A stretch of DNA of 64,000 bases from Solirubrum puertoriconensis (GCF_001483135.1 NZ_LNAL01000008.1:1364001-1428000); one strand, 5' to 3'; positions 40,779 to 49,734 are shown, counted from the first letter of the stretch. Program-made: numbers and translations. The notes: generated from the letters alone by a model not told the origin.

Positions 40779-41726
40779 TTACTTCAGCGTGAAAGTGGTT
40801 TTGCCGATCAGGTATCCATCGGCGTACAGCTCCACGGTGTGGGCGCCGGTTTTGTACTCGTTGCCTTTGGCGTACACAAACTGCACGGGCTGGCGGGTGT
40901 TGTCGTACACAATTTCCTGCTTGGCGGTGTAGAAGGCTTCGTTGCCATCGATCAGGAAGGTGCCGCCGCCGGTGCTCAGGTTGTACAGGGCCGAGCCATC
41001 GGGCTCGAGCAGGCGCATCATGATTTGCTTGGTTTCCTTCGGGGCCACGTCGTTGCGGGCCAGGTTAAAGGTTACCTTGATCTTTTCGACGCGCTTGGCC
41101 TTAAACTCGTTGTCTTCGTCCTGGGCTTCTTTGTTGCGGCGGTTTACCACGCCCACCCGAATGTTTTCGGCCTGCAGGCGCGAGGCAATGGCTACCTTTT
41201 CGCTGAGCTCCTGGTTGGAGCGGGCAATGGTGCCGAGCGTATCGGTAAGCTTGTTCTGACGCTCTTTCAGGGTTTGCGTCTCCGTGAACAACATTTCGTT
41301 GTCCTTTTTCAGCTGAACGATTTCCTCGTCCTTCTGGCGCAGCTGGCGCTCAAAGTTTTGGGCGCGTTGCTGGTAGCGCTTTTGGTCGGCCAGCGAGAAC
41401 GAACCGGCTCGGAAGGAGCGCAGCTTCAGCAGGTCGGCATTAACGCTGGCAATCTTAGCTTCCAGCGAATCGTTGGCGAGGCCCATGCCTTGCAGTTCCT
41501 GGCTTTGGCGCTCGAAGTCGGCTTTCAGCGTTTCGTACTGCTTAATTTGTTCCTCCAGCTTGGTATCCTTCACCTTGATATCAGCGGCGAGCTGCTCGTT
41601 CTGCTTGCTCTTTTGCTGGTTCATGTAGAAGAGGATACCGTTGATGCCTAGCAGCACGAGAAACAGCGCGACAATCAGCAGCACGCGATTATTGTTGCGG
41701 CGTTCGGGGGCTTGCTCTTGTTCCAT
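40779..41726 (-). CDS. Membrane-anchored coiled-coil protein
   Basis: 315 residues. A transmembrane helix near residues 15-34 (V-L-L-I-V-A-L-F-L-V-L-L-G-I-N-G-I-L-F) is followed by a long coiled coil (about 38-195, Q/E/K/L-rich) and a beta-rich C-terminal domain (about 205-315) ending in G-K-T-T-F-T-L. The topology (short inner end, periplasmic coil) resembles Bacteroidota envelope proteins of unknown function. It ends at the bidirectional terminator. Confidence 0.75.
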   Translation of the reverse strand: MEQEQAPERRNNNRVLLIVALFLVLLGINGILFYMNQQKSKQNEQLAADIKVKDTKLEEQIKQYETLKADFERQSQELQGMGLANDSLEAKIASVNADLLKLRSFRAGSFSLADQKRYQQRAQNFERQLRQKDEEIVQLKKDNEMLFTETQTLKERQNKLTDTLGTIARSNQELSEKVAIASRLQAENIRVGVVNRRNKEAQDEDNEFKAKRVEKIKVTFNLARNDVAPKETKQIMMRLLEPDGSALYNLSTGGGTFLIDGNEAFYTAKQEIVYDNTRQPVQFVYAKGNEYKTGAHTVELYADGYLIGKTTFTLK

Positions 41727-41851
41727 AGGGGGGTGGAAAGTGAATGAAACCGCACCGGGAATAGCCCGGCCACAGCGTTACCTTTACGCCAAAAATACAC
41801 GGATATTATAGCCGAGCAACTTTATTGCCCAGCTAGCCTGCCGTTCGTCGC

Positions 41852-42463
41852 ATGTCAGCAACCTCTTTCGACGCCGCTTACTGGAGTGCCCGCTACGCCG
41901 ACGGGCGCGACCAGTGGGACACCGGCACCGTAACCGAACCGCTTCGGGCCTACTTCGCTCAGCTGGGCCCTGGCGATGCCCGTCGCATTCTAATTCCGGG
42001 CGCCGGCCGTGCCTACGAAGCTGAGTACCTGCATAGTGCGGGTTTTGAGGAAGTGTATGTGGCGGATATTGCGCCGGAGGCCCTAGGTGCTCTGCAGCAG
42101 CGTGTGCCTACTTTTCCGGCTGCACACCTGTTGCTCCAGGACTTCTTCGAGCTGGAAGGACCTTACGACCTCATCGTGGAACAAACATTTTTCTGCGCCC
42201 TCAGTCCGGAACTGCGCCCGCGCTATGCCCAACAGTGCGCCAAATTGCTCCGGCCAGGCGGAAAACTCATGGGTTTGCTCTTTGATGGCCAAGTAGGGCC
42301 GGGCAACGAGCCGCCCTTTGGTGGCACCCGCGAGGAGTATCGTCGCTACTTCGAACCCTACTTCGAGTTCGTGCACTTCGATACGGCCTACAACTCCATT
42401 AAGCCGCGGGCCGACCGCGAGCTGTTCATCTGCCTTCAGAAAAAAGCCGACACCCCGGCCTAG
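41852..42463 (+). CDS. TPMT-family SAM-dependent methyltransferase
   Basis: 203 residues. W-D-T-G-T-V-T-E-P-L at about 22-31, then R-I-L-I-P-G-A-G-R-A-Y-E (SAM-binding glycine loop), D-I-A-P-E-A-L (acidic SAM ribose contact) and F-F-C-A-L match the thiopurine S-methyltransferase family, including halide/thiol methyltransferases. The true substrate is unknown. The gene is 28 bases upstream of kdsA, same strand. Confidence 0.85.
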   Translation: MSATSFDAAYWSARYADGRDQWDTGTVTEPLRAYFAQLGPGDARRILIPGAGRAYEAEYLHSAGFEEVYVADIAPEALGALQQRVPTFPAAHLLLQDFFELEGPYDLIVEQTFFCALSPELRPRYAQQCAKLLRPGGKLMGLLFDGQVGPGNEPPFGGTREEYRRYFEPYFEFVHFDTAYNSIKPRADRELFICLQKKADTPA

Positions 42464-42490
42464 GTACCCGGGTGTCATTTCTCTACCAAC

Positions 42491-43318
42491 ATGCTGAATA
42501 CCCTAACCGCTGCACTGCCCAACTTCGCGCATACCAACTCGGGCCAGTTTTTCCTGATGGCCGGACCCTGCGTAATTGAGGGCGAAGACATGGCCTTGCG
42601 CATCGCCGAGCAAGTGCGCACCATTTGCGACCGGCTGCAGATTCCGTACATCTTCAAGGGCTCGTATCGCAAGGCCAACCGTTCGCGCCTCGACTCGTTC
42701 ACTGGCATCGGCGACGAAACCGCCTTGAAGATTCTGCAGAAGGTAGGCCGCGAAATCGGGGTGCCTACCGTCACCGACATTCACGAGTCGAGTGAGGCTG
42801 CTATGGCGGCCGAGTACGTGGATGTGCTGCAGATACCGGCTTTTCTGTGTCGCCAAACCGAGTTGTTGGTAGCTGCAGCTAACACGGGAAAGGTAGTCAA
42901 CATCAAAAAAGGTCAGTTTCTGTCGGGCGAGTCGATGGGCTTTGCCGTGGATAAGGTGCGCCAGTCGGGCAACCCGCACGTTATTCTCACCGACCGCGGC
43001 AACTCCTTTGGCTACTCCGATCTGGTGGTGGATTACCGCAACATCCCGGCCATGCAGGGCTTCGGCGTACCTGTGGTGATGGACGTAACGCACTCCCTGC
43101 AAGAGCCTAACCAAAGCAGCGGCGTAACTGGCGGCAAGCCACAGCTCATCCAAACCATTGCCAGCGCTGCCATTGCCGTTGGTGCCGATGGCTTGTTCAT
43201 CGAAACGCACCCGACGCCTGCCACGGCCAAATCCGACGGGGCCAACATGCTGCAGCTCGACCGCCTCGAAGCCTTGCTGGAGCGCTTGACGCGTATCCGC
43301 GAGGCAGTGCGCGCCTAG
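42491..43318 (+). CDS. kdsA: 3-deoxy-8-phosphooctulonate synthase
   Basis: 275 residues, a standard KdsA length. It condenses PEP with arabinose 5-phosphate to make KDO-8-phosphate for lipopolysaccharide. Motifs: A-G-P-C-V-I-E (about 19-25), F-K-G-S-Y-R-K-A-N-R-S (PEP/A5P contacts), K-K-G-Q-F-L, T-D-R-G-N-S-F-G-Y and D-V-T-H-S-L-Q. The gene is close behind the methyltransferase and probably co-transcribed with it. A palindromic hairpin follows. Confidence 0.95.
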   Translation: MLNTLTAALPNFAHTNSGQFFLMAGPCVIEGEDMALRIAEQVRTICDRLQIPYIFKGSYRKANRSRLDSFTGIGDETALKILQKVGREIGVPTVTDIHESSEAAMAAEYVDVLQIPAFLCRQTELLVAAANTGKVVNIKKGQFLSGESMGFAVDKVRQSGNPHVILTDRGNSFGYSDLVVDYRNIPAMQGFGVPVVMDVTHSLQEPNQSSGVTGGKPQLIQTIASAAIAVGADGLFIETHPTPATAKSDGANMLQLDRLEALLERLTRIREAVRA

Positions 43319-43352
43319 GTGCCAGAACTTTCTCCTGGGGCAAAAGCGAAGC

Positions 43353-43392
43353 GCCTGCTCGCAGTTGGTAATTATTACCAGCTGCGAGCAGG
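43353..43392. terminator. Bidirectional terminator between kdsA and the convergent methyltransferase
   Basis: GCCTGCTCGCAG...ATT (43353-43372) pairs with ATTACCA...GCAGGC (43373-43392), a nearly perfect 40-base palindrome with one mismatch. It lies between convergent genes. Confidence 0.8.
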
Positions 43393-43410
43393 CCTTGTCT
43401 TAAGGATAGA

Positions 43411-44220
43411 TCAGACGCCCAACCCGCGCGACTCTATCCGCAGGATAAAGTGCTGCTTGGGCGCGTTGCGCCGGAAGAACACCAAGCCGATAAAAAACAG
43501 GTCGATGGTCAGTGCCACCTCCGGATGCGCTTTGATGGCCTCCCAGGCCCGGTCCATCTCGCCCGACCAATGAATGTCGTCGAACACGAACACGGAGTTT
43601 TCGGTGCGGTGGGGGAGGCACTGCTCGAAATAGCGCAGTGTGGGCTCGTAGCGGTGGTTGCCGTCGAAGAAGGCAAAATCGAGCGGGTGCTGTAGCTGAG
43701 CTAGGGTTTGCGGCAGCGTTTCGTCGAAGTTGCCCTCAATCAACTCAACGTTGCTTAGGCGCAGCTGCTCTAGCGTTTCGCGGGCAACGGCCGCCGTTTG
43801 GGGGCAACCCTCGAAGGTGAGCACATGGGCCCGCGAACTGGCCGAGGCCAAGTAAGCAGTGGTAAGACCTAGGGAGGTACCCAACTCCAGGATAGTGGCG
43901 GGCTGCAGGTGGTTCACCAACCGAAAAAGCAGCTGCGCCAACCTAGGCGGCTTGGCGGCTGAGCGTGCTATGTTGCGCACCAGCCGCTCCGGGCCCGCGC
44001 CCGTGTGCGAGCCAGCACCGAAATCGGTGATGCGCAGGCTGCGGGTGTCCTCGCGCAGCGCCTGGCGGCGGTCTTCAATGGCCTGAAAGGAGCCAAACTC
44101 GCCGGTGTGGCAGACTACGTCGAGGTAAAGCGAAAAAACAAACGGGGAATGCAGCCCGTGTGCATTCCCCGATCGAAGCCAGTAGCGGATGTAGCGCAGT
44201 GCCTGGGGCAGTAGCGACAA
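43411..44220 (-). CDS. Class I SAM-dependent methyltransferase (O-methyltransferase type)
   Basis: 269 residues. The SAM-binding part is I-L-E-L-G-T-S-L-G-L-T-T-A-Y-L near residues 110-124, then F-E-G-C-P-Q-T (ribose contact), D-F-A-F-F-D-G-N-H-R-Y (the catechol O-methyltransferase-like acidic motif) and V-F-D-D-I-H-W. These match the family with a D-x-x-H-x-Y-like motif used in small-molecule O-methylation. The substrate is unknown. It is 12 bases downstream of apaG in the same orientation, so likely in one operon. Confidence 0.85.
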   Translation of the reverse strand: MSLLPQALRYIRYWLRSGNAHGLHSPFVFSLYLDVVCHTGEFGSFQAIEDRRQALREDTRSLRITDFGAGSHTGAGPERLVRNIARSAAKPPRLAQLLFRLVNHLQPATILELGTSLGLTTAYLASASSRAHVLTFEGCPQTAAVARETLEQLRLSNVELIEGNFDETLPQTLAQLQHPLDFAFFDGNHRYEPTLRYFEQCLPHRTENSVFVFDDIHWSGEMDRAWEAIKAHPEVALTIDLFFIGLVFFRRNAPKQHFILRIESRGLGV

Positions 44221-44232
44221 AGCGGAGCGGGT

Positions 44233-44619
44233 TTAGTTGAGGCGGAACGGTACCACGAGCGTAAACTCGGGGATTTCGACCTCAAAGGTACGGCCGTCGG
44301 CCACACGCTCCATTAGGTAGGTGCCACGCATCTTGCCGATGCCGGTTTTCAGGTTGCAGCCCGACACGTACTGGTGCGCATCGCCGGGCTCGAGGGTAGG
44401 TTGCTGGCCCACCACGCCTTCCCCCTCCACCTCGCGTACCACGCCGTTGGCGTCGTAAATGTGCCAGTGGCGGCGCAGCAGCTTCACGGTGTATTCGCTG
44501 TGGTTGCGAATGTCGATTCTATAGGCGAAAACGAAATGTTCCTGGTTGGGGCTCGAATACTCGGACAGGTAGCTGGTCGATACGCTAACCGTCACGCCCT
44601 GAGTGGTTGTAGAGTTCAT
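44233..44619 (-). CDS. apaG: ApaG domain protein
   Basis: 128 residues, the usual length. Beta-sandwich ApaG fold: V-S-V-S-T-S-Y, F-A-Y-R-I-D-I-R-N-H-S-E-Y-T-V-K-L-L-R-R-H-W, V-G-Q-Q-P-T-L-E-P-G and G-T-Y-L-M motifs are all clear. ApaG proteins are linked with Co2+/Mg2+ resistance and occur as F-box adaptors in eukaryotes; the molecular role in bacteria is not settled. Confidence 0.95.
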   Translation of the reverse strand: MNSTTTQGVTVSVSTSYLSEYSSPNQEHFVFAYRIDIRNHSEYTVKLLRRHWHIYDANGVVREVEGEGVVGQQPTLEPGDAHQYVSGCNLKTGIGKMRGTYLMERVADGRTFEVEIPEFTLVVPFRLN

Positions 44620-44746
44620 GGCAACGGGGCCGAAACGGCAATGGGTGAGTATGGAAGGAGCTAACAGCAGCCTTTCGGATTTGGTTTACGTACGCAACCC
44701 GGCTACGTTTGGCCCAAGTTGTCGCATACGTTTACCCCCCAGAGGC

Positions 44747-45409
44747 ATGACCGTAAAGATAAATGAAAGCTGGCGCAAGGTGTTGCAGCCCGAGTTCGAG
44801 AAGCCCTATTTTCAGGAGCTTATTCAATTTGTCAAGCAGGAGTACCAAACCCAAACGGTTTACCCGGCGGGCGGCCAAATTTTTCATGCTTTTGACGCCT
44901 GCCCCTTCGAGCAAGTGAAGGTGGTTATCCTAGGTCAGGATCCCTACCACGGCAAGGGGCAAGCCCATGGGTTAGCCTTCTCGGTGCAGTTCGGGGTCCG
45001 GTCGCCTCCTTCGCTCGTCAACGTGTTCAAAGAGCTGGAAAGCGACCTAGGCATACCGCGCCCCGACAACGGCAACCTCGACCGGTGGGCGCAGCAAGGC
45101 GTGTTGCTTCTGAATGCTACCCTTACGGTACGGGCCTCTACGCCCGGCTCGCACCAGAAGAAGGGCTGGGAGGAGTTTACCGATGCCGTTATCCGCATCA
45201 TCTCCGAGCAGAAGGAGCACGTGGTGTTTATCCTGTGGGGTGCCTACGCCCAGAAAAAAGCCGAGCTAATCGACAGCCGCAAGCACCTCGTCCTGAAAGC
45301 CGCGCACCCCTCGCCCTACGCCGCCGACAAAGGCTTCTTTGGCTCCAAGCCCTTCAGCAAAACCAACGCCTACCTGCAGCAGCAAGGCCTTGGGCCCATT
45401 CAGTGGTAA
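44747..45409 (+). CDS. ung: Uracil-DNA glycosylase
   Basis: 220 residues from the ATG at 44747; the open frame extends upstream to 44603 but those residues are not family-like. It removes uracil from DNA as the first step of base excision repair. The water-activating loop is G-Q-D-P-Y-H-G (about 63-69), the uracil-binding strand L-L-L-N-A-T-L-T-V, and the H-P-S-P-Y DNA intercalation loop near the C-terminus. All catalytic residues are present. Confidence 0.96.
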   Translation: MTVKINESWRKVLQPEFEKPYFQELIQFVKQEYQTQTVYPAGGQIFHAFDACPFEQVKVVILGQDPYHGKGQAHGLAFSVQFGVRSPPSLVNVFKELESDLGIPRPDNGNLDRWAQQGVLLLNATLTVRASTPGSHQKKGWEEFTDAVIRIISEQKEHVVFILWGAYAQKKAELIDSRKHLVLKAAHPSPYAADKGFFGSKPFSKTNAYLQQQGLGPIQW

Positions 45410-45420
45410 CGCCGCTCTGC

Positions 45421-45651
45421 CCGCTGTCATTGCGAGAACGAAAGACGAGGCAATCGGTCCTGAGCAGGGCACAACCCTTCACCCAGTACCAACCGAAAAC
45501 TACGTAGGCTAAAAACCGCACCGCCCGACCCTGCTACCAGGTCTCGGGCGGTGCGGTTTGAGAGTTCTGCCAACCGAACTGTTGTGCCGCCAAAGGAAGG
45601 ATTGACGCCGCTCAATGCGCGAAATGTCGTACCTCCTCGCAACGACAGCGG
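45421..45651. repeat. REP-like inverted repeat element
   Basis: CCGCTGTCATTGCGAG at 45421-45436 is repeated inverted at 45636-45651 with one difference. The stretch starting TGTCATTGCGAG and continuing with AAAGACGAGGCAATCG belongs to a dispersed palindromic family seen widely in Bacteroidota. It sits between ung and lepB, with an inner hairpin at 45513-45559. Function unknown, possibly a remnant MITE or REP-BIME unit. Confidence 0.7.
45513..45559. terminator. Hairpin between ung and lepB (inside the REP-like element)
   Basis: Sixteen-base perfect arms AAACCGCACCGCCCGA (45513-45528) and the complement at 45544-45559 with a 15-base loop. On the minus strand a T run follows; on the plus strand the tail is TTTGAG, weaker. 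It may end the ung transcript. Confidence 0.6.
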
Positions 45652-45654
45652 TAT

Positions 45655-45699
45655 AAAACACAACGGCCCGGTGATTACGTCACCGGGCCGTTGTGTTTT
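45655..45699 (-). terminator. Terminator of the lepB transcript
   Basis: Twenty-base perfect arms (45655-45674 and 45680-45699, AAAACACAACGGCCCGGTGA and complement) with a TTACG loop and a U tract. It is just downstream of the lepB stop at 45715, and bidirectional in principle. Confidence 0.93.
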
Positions 45700-45714
45700 G
45701 CTTAAAGCCCGAGC

Positions 45715-46872
45715 TTAGTCGATGGTGTTGAACAAGCGGCTCCAGCGGATTTTGCCACCTAGGCCGGCATTCGGGTCAACCGACATCCAGATCAACACGG
45801 CTTTGCCCACGATGTGGTCGGCGGGTACGAAGCCCCAATAGCGCGAGTCGAGCGAATCGTGGCGGTTGTCGCCCATCATGAAGTAGTAATCCTGCTTGAA
45901 GGTGTAGCTCGTCAGGGGGGTGCCGTTTTGCAGAATCTGGCCGTTGGCTACCGTAATGCCTTCGTTGTGCTCGTAGCGCTGGATGATCTTTTGGTAGATC
46001 GGCACGTTTTGCGCCGTAAGCTGCACGGTTTGGCCAGCTTTGGGCACCTGCAGCGGACCGTAGTTGTCGCGATTCCAGTTTACGAGCGGCGCGGGCGTGC
46101 TGTGTGGGTAGTCGGGGTTGTTCGGGAATACGTCGGCTTCGGCTTTGCCGGGCTCCGTAGCGTCGTTCACGATGCTGCGCACGTAGGGCTGCTTCTTGAA
46201 GAAAGCCGCCGTGGTGGCCGTCATATCTACCATATACACCGGCGTATTAAAGGCCGGGTTGGGCTGCGGCGTGCCACCTTGGGCGTAGTAATCGACCACG
46301 CCTTGCTGCTGAAACGCATTCTTGAGGTCGTCGTTAGGTTGCGGCACATCCACGAAGTAGCGGCGCTGCGACTGCGGCGGCGTTACCTGCTGCTTGCCGT
46401 TCACGAATACCTCTTGCTGCTTAATTTCGAGTACATCGCCGGCCACGGCCACGCAGCGCTTAATGTAGTTGGTGCGCAAATCGGCCGGGTGCTGATCCTC
46501 GAAGGGCACGTTAAATACCACCACGTCGCCGCGCTTAATCTCCGAAAAGCCGGGCAGGCGGTAAGAGGGCAGCTGAATCAGATCGGAATAGCTCTTGATG
46601 GCGGTTCCCCACAGCGTTTGGTGCGTAAGCGGCACCTGCAGCGGTGTTTGCGGGGTGCGCGGGCCGTAGTGCAGCTTGCTTACAAACAGGTAGTCGCCTA
46701 CGAGCAGCGAGTGCTCCATCGAGGGCGTCGGAATGGTGTAAGCCTCGAACGTAGCCCAGCGGATCAGCGTAGCGGCCACCACCGCAAACAGGATGGCATC
46801 GCCCCATTCGCGCCAGAAACCTTTGGGTTTGGTTGGCTGCTCGGCCGGTTTTTTCTTCCAGAAAGTAACTGC
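45715..46872 (-). CDS. lepB: Signal peptidase I
   Basis: 385 residues from the ATG at 46872 (M-A-V-T-F-W-K-K-K); the ATG at 46887 would add five residues. It cuts signal peptides of exported proteins at the outer face of the inner membrane. One N-terminal transmembrane helix (about 26-40) is followed by catalytic Ser52 in P-S-M-E-H-S-L-L-V-G-D and general-base Lys139 in Y-I-K-R-C-V-A-V-A-G-D. The final M-G-D-N-R-H-D-S-L-D-S-R-Y-W-G-F box is present. The long insertion between Lys and the last box is usual in Bacteroidota. Confidence 0.95.
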   Translation of the reverse strand, partial: AVTFWKKKPAEQPTKPKGFWREWGDAILFAVVAATLIRWATFEAYTIPTPSMEHSLLVGDYLFVSKLHYGPRTPQTPLQVPLTHQTLWGTAIKSYSDLIQLPSYRLPGFSEIKRGDVVVFNVPFEDQHPADLRTNYIKRCVAVAGDVLEIKQQEVFVNGKQQVTPPQSQRRYFVDVPQPNDDLKNAFQQQGVVDYYAQGGTPQPNPAFNTPVYMVDMTATTAAFFKKQPYVRSIVNDATEPGKAEADVFPNNPDYPHSTPAPLVNWNRDNYGPLQVPKAGQTVQLTAQNVPIYQKIIQRYEHNEGITVANGQILQNGTPLTSYTFKQDYYFMMGDNRHDSLDSRYWGFVPADHIVGKAVLIWMSVDPNAGLGGKIRWSRLFNTID

Positions 46873-47074
46873 CATGGAGAACAACAAAGCGGCAGGGCCG
46901 CCTTTGGGTGTCGGGGGTGAAAAGATTTGTGCGGCTGAATATCCGATTTTCCGCGTCAGTTAGCGCTAACGCTGGCAAAAAGCTGGTATTGCAGCCAGAA
47001 GTAAGATGCTTTTGCCGGATATAAAAAGAACGCGTCGAAACGCGTTCCATTTACTCGGGGCAAGCCCTAGGTGC

Positions 47075-47794
47075 TTAGAGGCCCAGTAAGTCCTTCATGC
47101 CAAATACGCCTTGGCGGCTGGGTAGCCACTCGGCGGCCAGAACGGCGCCGTGTGCAAACCCTCCGCGCGAGTAGGCTTCGTGCTTTAACTCCAGGCCATC
47201 AACGGGCGAGGTGTAGGTTACCACGTGCGTGCCCACGGTTTCGGACAAGCGTTCCGAGATGATAGCCAACTCCTCTGGCGACTGAGCTGGATCGTTGCGC
47301 CACCGTTTCTTTTCGGGGTAGTGGCGCATAATGCCTTCGGCCACGGTAAGGGCCGTGCCGCTTGGCTGATCGACCTTGTGTACGTGGTGGATTTCGCGCA
47401 CTTGCACATCGTAGCCGCCAAACTGGTGCATTTTGGCCGCGATGTACTCGTTGAAGTGGAAGAACAAATTCACGCCCACGCTGTAATTGGAGGCGTAGAA
47501 TAGGGCGCCGCCTTTTTCCTGCGCCAAGCCGCGAGCTTCGGGGAAGTGGTGCAGCCAGCCCGTGGAGCCGCATACTACCGGAAGGCCTTGCTCGAGGCAA
47601 GCCTTTACATTCTCGAATGCAGCATCGGGGTGCGTAAACTCGATGGCAACGTCGGCATCGGCGGGGCCAAACTGGCTGAGTTTGGTTTCGGGGTGTGCCG
47701 GATCGATAATGCCGACGATTTGGTGGCCGCGGCTGAGTGCCTGAGCTTCAATGGCCCGGCCCATTTTGCCGTAGCCAATCAACAAAATTTTCAT
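47075..47794 (-). CDS. dapB: 4-hydroxy-tetrahydrodipicolinate reductase
   Basis: 239 residues from the ATG at 47794. It makes tetrahydrodipicolinate for lysine and diaminopimelate (peptidoglycan). Nucleotide-binding G-Y-G-K-M-G-R (about 7-13) is followed by the catalytic region E-I-H-H-V-H-K-V-D-Q-P-S-G-T-A-L-T, and the C-terminal R-G-G-F-A-H-G-A-V. The start overlaps no neighbour, but it follows the DUF5683 gene by four bases, so it is in the parB operon. Confidence 0.95.
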   Translation of the reverse strand: MKILLIGYGKMGRAIEAQALSRGHQIVGIIDPAHPETKLSQFGPADADVAIEFTHPDAAFENVKACLEQGLPVVCGSTGWLHHFPEARGLAQEKGGALFYASNYSVGVNLFFHFNEYIAAKMHQFGGYDVQVREIHHVHKVDQPSGTALTVAEGIMRHYPEKKRWRNDPAQSPEELAIISERLSETVGTHVVTYTSPVDGLELKHEAYSRGGFAHGAVLAAEWLPSRQGVFGMKDLLGL

Positions 47795-47798
47795 AGAG

Positions 47799-48464
47799 CT
47801 AAAAGCGTCGCGGCGCTGCCGGGCTAGATCCGGGGCGCAGCGTAAAGGTAAGGGCAACACCGGCTGCCGGCCCACTTGGGGTTGGCAAGGTTGCCGGCTG
47901 CCAGCGCAAGCTTAAATCGTCGCTTACGTCGAAGTCGTGGAGGTGCGCATCTACCAGCGCGTCCAGCATCTGCAGGGCATAAGCGCCCGCAATGTAGGCA
48001 AAGAACACGTCGCGCTGCGTGCGGTAGAAGTTAAGCGCCTGCTGTTGGGCTGCGTCGGTGGTGAAGCTACTGGAGCGCGGGCCCGGATCGGGTAACCCAG
48101 CCCGGCGGGCGTTGTACCCGTCGCGGAACTCGCGGTAGCGGTCGAGGTAAAATAGCTCGCCGGCAATGGTGCCACCTAGGGCGCCGTACACCAGCGGCAA
48201 CTTCCAGTACTTGCGGTTGTACACCTGCCCCGCGCCGGGCAACACCGCGGCTAGTATCACAGCTTTGGTGGGGCGGCTCATCCGAATACCCAACAACCGC
48301 TCGCGACGGCGCAGCGAATCGGGCACGGTGGGACCGGCCGCTACTTGCGTCGAGTCGGTATCGGACGTAACGGTTTGGGCCTGCGCCGGTGCAGAAAGAC
48401 AAAGCAGCCCCACTGCCATAAGCAATGGGGCTACCGATAAGCGTAAAGCGAATGGGTTGCTCAT
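47799..48464 (-). CDS. DUF5683 domain-containing protein
   Basis: 221 residues. A signal peptide (L-L-M-A-V-G-L-L-C-L-S-A-P-A-Q-A, cleavage after A-Q-A) precedes a membrane segment pattern (V-I-L-A-A-V-L-P-G-A-G-Q-V-Y-N-R-K-Y-W-K-L-P-L-V-Y) and L-D-R-Y-R-E-F, as in DUF5683. The family sits in this order (parB, DUF5683, dapB, lepB) in many Bacteroidota; it may help envelope growth or chromosome segregation. Confidence 0.85.
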   Translation of the reverse strand: MSNPFALRLSVAPLLMAVGLLCLSAPAQAQTVTSDTDSTQVAAGPTVPDSLRRRERLLGIRMSRPTKAVILAAVLPGAGQVYNRKYWKLPLVYGALGGTIAGELFYLDRYREFRDGYNARRAGLPDPGPRSSSFTTDAAQQQALNFYRTQRDVFFAYIAGAYALQMLDALVDAHLHDFDVSDDLSLRWQPATLPTPSGPAAGVALTFTLRPGSSPAAPRRF

Positions 48465-48483
48465 AGTGCCACCCTCAACGTGG

Positions 48484-49440
48484 TTAGGCCGGTTGCAGTA
48501 TGCTGATGATGCGGTGCATGTCTTCGGCCGAATCGAAGCTGATGCGGATTTCTCCCCGGCCCTGCGCTGTGGGTTTTACTTGTACGCGCGAACCAAAGCG
48601 GTCGGACAAGAAACGCTCGGCGCGTTTTACCTCGGCCGGCGGCACGGGCAAGGCATCCTCGGCGGGCTGGGCCTGATTAGGCTTAGCTGCCACCGGCACA
48701 CCTTGGCGCACCAGCTGCTCGATGCGGCGCACCGAAAGCTCTTCGGCCACAATGCGCTCGAACAGGTTGAGCTGATGCTGGGCATCCTCTACGCTAAGCA
48801 ATGCGCGGGCGTGGCCCATGCTGATAACGTTGTCGCGCAGACCGATCTGGATATCGGGCGGCAGCTTTAGCAGGCGCAGGTAGTTGGTTACGGTCGAGCG
48901 GTTTTTGCCTACTCGGTCGCCCAATTCTTCCTGCTTCAGGTTGCACTCGCTCACCAAGCGCTGGTAGCTCAACGCAATTTCGATGGCGTTGAGGTTTTCG
49001 CGCTGAATGTTCTCGATCAGGGCCATTTCCAGCATTTGCTGGTCGTCGGCCTTGCGGATGTACGCCGGAATGGTTTCCAGGCCAGCTAGGCGCGAGGCCT
49101 GCAAGCGACGCTCACCCGAAATAAGCTGGTATGCAGCGGGGCCGGTTTGGCGCACCGTGATGGGCTGAATGATGCCCTGTACCCGGATGCTTTCGGCCAG
49201 CTCTTGCAGCGCTTCCTGATCGAAGTGCGTACGGGGCTGGTAGGGGTTTGCCTCGATCTGATCGGTCGGGATCAGACCTACGGAGTTGACGGGGTGGGGC
49301 ACCAAGCTGCTCACCCGCTCGCTTTTCTTTTCGTAGCTACCCTCGATGAGGGCGTTCAACCCGCGGCCCAGGCCACCCACGCGGCGCTTGGCCAGCGGCG
49401 TCTGGGCGGTTTTCTCTTCGTGCTTCTCTGACATACTCAC
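48484..49440 (-). CDS. parB: Chromosome-partitioning protein ParB (centromere-binding, CTPase)
   Basis: 318 residues. L-I-P-T-D-Q-I-E-A-N-P-Y-Q-P-R begins the N-terminal CTPase domain, which has the S-G-E-R-R-L-Q-A-S-R motif (nucleotide binding) and a central HTH (Q-E-E-L-G-D-R-V-G-K-N-R-S-T-V-T-N-Y) for parS recognition. The C-terminal domain dimerises. Its partner parA is not adjacent; it lies at 62952 on the other strand. Confidence 0.96.
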   Translation of the reverse strand: MSMSEKHEEKTAQTPLAKRRVGGLGRGLNALIEGSYEKKSERVSSLVPHPVNSVGLIPTDQIEANPYQPRTHFDQEALQELAESIRVQGIIQPITVRQTGPAAYQLISGERRLQASRLAGLETIPAYIRKADDQQMLEMALIENIQRENLNAIEIALSYQRLVSECNLKQEELGDRVGKNRSTVTNYLRLLKLPPDIQIGLRDNVISMGHARALLSVEDAQHQLNLFERIVAEELSVRRIEQLVRQGVPVAAKPNQAQPAEDALPVPPAEVKRAERFLSDRFGSRVQVKPTAQGRGEIRISFDSAEDMHRIISILQPA

Positions 49441-49734
49441 TCTGAGGCCCTAGGGCCAGACGGCGGCCGAAGGGAAATCAAAAATAGCACAAAGCCCACG
49501 GAAGAAATCCACAATTTTTGTGGAACATTGGTGGATAAAGTGGGTAAGTGTCTGTTAGTAAGACGAGTATGCGTGGAACAATTCTTTGTTATGGTTCAGT
49601 AAAAGCGGGTTTAAGGCCTTGATTGGCTTGTAACTGCTTCGGTAACAATAACAACGCTGGGCGCGAAAGCAAGGCAGCGCGTCTTACGGGTTTACTGACG
49701 ATGTTGTACTGATAACGGCTGTCTAACGCCTATG
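49441..49734. promoter_or_regulatory. AT-rich region upstream of parB with palindrome and repeated half-sites
   Basis: 294 bases without a gene. CCACAA-TTT-TTGTGG (49509-49523) is a perfect palindrome. GTGGAACA occurs twice (49520-49527 and 49573-49580), like halves of a parS-type TGTTCCACGTGGAACA site. TTATCCACC, one base from a DnaA box, reads on the minus strand near 49,537-49,529. It may hold the parB promoter and binding sites; the origin link is a guess. Confidence 0.45.
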
